From positions 1-64,000 of the forward strand of contig JAHDVK010000015.1 in assembly GCA_023384675.1 (NCBI GenBank): a stretch of 64,000 bases of DNA, given 5' to 3'. This stretch comes from Bryobacteraceae bacterium (GTDB taxonomy: Bacteria; Acidobacteriota; Terriglobia; Bryobacterales; Bryobacteraceae). Of this stretch, positions 63,065-64,000 are shown in pieces. Each line of letters opens with the position of its first letter. The first letter of the stretch is position 1. The notes under the pieces were generated by a model. It did no database searches. It was given only the letters and a program-made list of their open reading frames with translations, and was not told where the DNA came from. Position numbers and translations under genes: made by a program.

Positions 63065-64000
63065 TCACCCCGTCCCCAGGAACTGCTTTCCAAACTCCTG
63101 CCGCTGCGCCGGACTCCCCACCATGATCAGGCGCGCCCCGGCGTGCAGCCGGTCTCCGGCGCTCGGGTTGGTCACCACAGCGCCATTCTCTTCGATGGCG
63201 ATCACCGTCAATCCGGTCTTCGCGCCAATGCCGCACTGGGCCAGCGTCTGCTCCTCGACCGACGGCGGCACAGGCTGGTAGAAAAGCTCCACGCCTTCGC
63301 CCAGAATCACGAGTTCGCGGCCCAGAACACGCGAAAAGACGATCTCCGAGCCGAGCGACGCCTCGCCCAAAACGAAGTCCGCCCCCGCCCGGGTGATCGC
63401 GTCCAGGTTGCGCTCGTGCGTGATGCGGCTGAGGATGCGGATATCGGGGCGCAGCCGCCGGCAATACACCGCGAGATAGATGTTCACCGCGTCGTCCCGC
63501 GCCGTCAGCACCACCGCCGGCGCTTCGTGCAGTCCCGCGCCCAGCAGCGTCTCCCGGTCGGCGGCGTCCCCGATGATCAACTGGTCCGGTACATGCTCAA
63601 GGCTCGCCCGCAGGCTTGGGTCGCGCTCGAGCAGGTGAACCTGCACGCCGTCCTGCCGGAGCTTGCGGGTCGCCGCCGAACCCACGCGCCCTCCCCCGAT
63701 CACGAGCACCGGCAATTCCACCGCGCGGCGGCGGCTGAAAATGTGGTTCAACTCGCCGATCTGCTTTTCGGTGCCCATCACCAGCGGCACAGACATGTTG
63801 TCCAGCACCCGGTTCGGATGCACCGGATGAAGCCGCCCATGATCCCAGATGCCGACGATGGAAACCCCGCACTTGTCGCGCAGGCGCGATTCGCGCACCC
63901 GCTTGCCCGCCAGCTGGGTGCCCTGCACGGGCAACTCGGCGATCAGCTGGTCGCGGAATGCGCCGATCACGTGCGCCGCCGCGCCCTGCACGTTCACGCG
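63065..64000 (-). CDS. RCK/TrkA-type NAD-binding protein (5' end outside window)
   Basis: The frame is open at the right edge; 311 residues are present. The visible order is an RCK C-terminal (TrkA_C)-like segment (ESRLRDKCGVSIVGIWDHGR, ...MSVPLVMGTEKQI), then an RCK/TrkA-N Rossmann domain (LPVLVIGGGRVGSAATRKLR, VQVHLLERDPS, GDAADRETLLGAGLHEAPAV), then a second TrkA_C region (TVIAIEENGAVVTNPSAGDR). The order C-N-C implies that an upstream RCK or channel pore part precedes the edge. Such proteins gate K+ channels or transporters by NAD(H) or nucleotides. Confidence 0.82.
   Translation of the reverse strand, partial: RVNVQGAAAHVIGAFRDQLIAELPVQGTQLAGKRVRESRLRDKCGVSIVGIWDHGRLHPVHPNRVLDNMSVPLVMGTEKQIGELNHIFSRRRAVELPVLVIGGGRVGSAATRKLRQDGVQVHLLERDPSLRASLEHVPDQLIIGDAADRETLLGAGLHEAPAVVLTARDDAVNIYLAVYCRRLRPDIRILSRITHERNLDAITRAGADFVLGEASLGSEIVFSRVLGRELVILGEGVELFYQPVPPSVEEQTLAQCGIGAKTGLTVIAIEENGAVVTNPSAGDRLHAGARLIMVGSPAQRQEFGKQFLGTG

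Overview
The window looks like chromosomal DNA from a high-GC soil- or sediment-type member of the Acidobacteriota, most likely near Bryobacterales/Solibacterales. This is inferred from gene content, not from a marker gene. The pointers are a very large Oar-like TonB-dependent outer-membrane protein with an N-terminal carboxypeptidase-regulatory domain, a membrane-tethered winged-helix regulator beside it, Ser/Thr kinases fused to TPR sensors, pairs of MacB/FtsX-type permeases, Tat-exported sulfatases and Gfo/Idh/MocA oxidoreductases, and RND efflux genes.

Layout. Bases 1-3,800 are an accessory margin: a VapBC module cut by the left edge, two related miniature inverted-repeat elements, a small beta-barrel protein and several unknowns. 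Bases 4,000-12,600 carry a GH106-like glycosidase, an RND efflux adaptor/pump pair and a DUF2225-like protein. Bases 12,669-15,335 hold a MoxR ATPase coupled to a 606-residue protein of unknown function. Bases 15,900-36,800 are a glycan and aminosugar catabolism region: three sulfatases, the TonB-dependent receptor with its neighbouring regulator, a Gfo/Idh/MocA oxidoreductase, a Tat-exported DapA-family protein, a sialidase and an N-acetylneuraminate-lyase-like enzyme. Embedded in it are a hydrolase/permease/permease/LolA-like operon and a flavoprotein with a C-terminal triheme tail. Bases 37,000-43,500 are signalling genes: a secreted atypical kinase-like protein, two Hanks-type kinases and a nucleotide-transporter-like/HEAT fusion. 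Then come gene debris and tRNA-Phe (43,500-44,400), class I fumarase, a lone HlyD-type adaptor, a zinc-ribbon protein and the CCA-adding enzyme. Bases 48,704-55,570 form one compact leftward operon. The right end has an unknown coiled-coil membrane protein, a BsuPI-domain protein, an AAA ATPase, aconitase A and an RCK/TrkA-type protein cut by the edge.

The most interesting unit is the leftward operon 55,570->48,704: an SPFH/YdjI-like protein with a zinc ribbon, S-adenosylmethionine decarboxylase (SpeD), two DUF4178 zinc-ribbon proteins, a 62-residue exported peptide, DUF350, a membrane-embedded spermidine-synthase-like protein and a Tat-exported FAD amine-oxidase-like protein. It has its own promoter, whose -35 box is embedded in the U-tract of the preceding terminator. 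It reads as a membrane-associated aminopropyl (polyamine) making or modifying system whose product and purpose are not evident.

The gene packing is very tight. Three convergent pairs share their stop codons in a 4-base overlap (11,941; 48,704; 58,705), one convergent pair overlaps by 38 bases, and two divergent pairs have starts only 29 and 38 bases apart.
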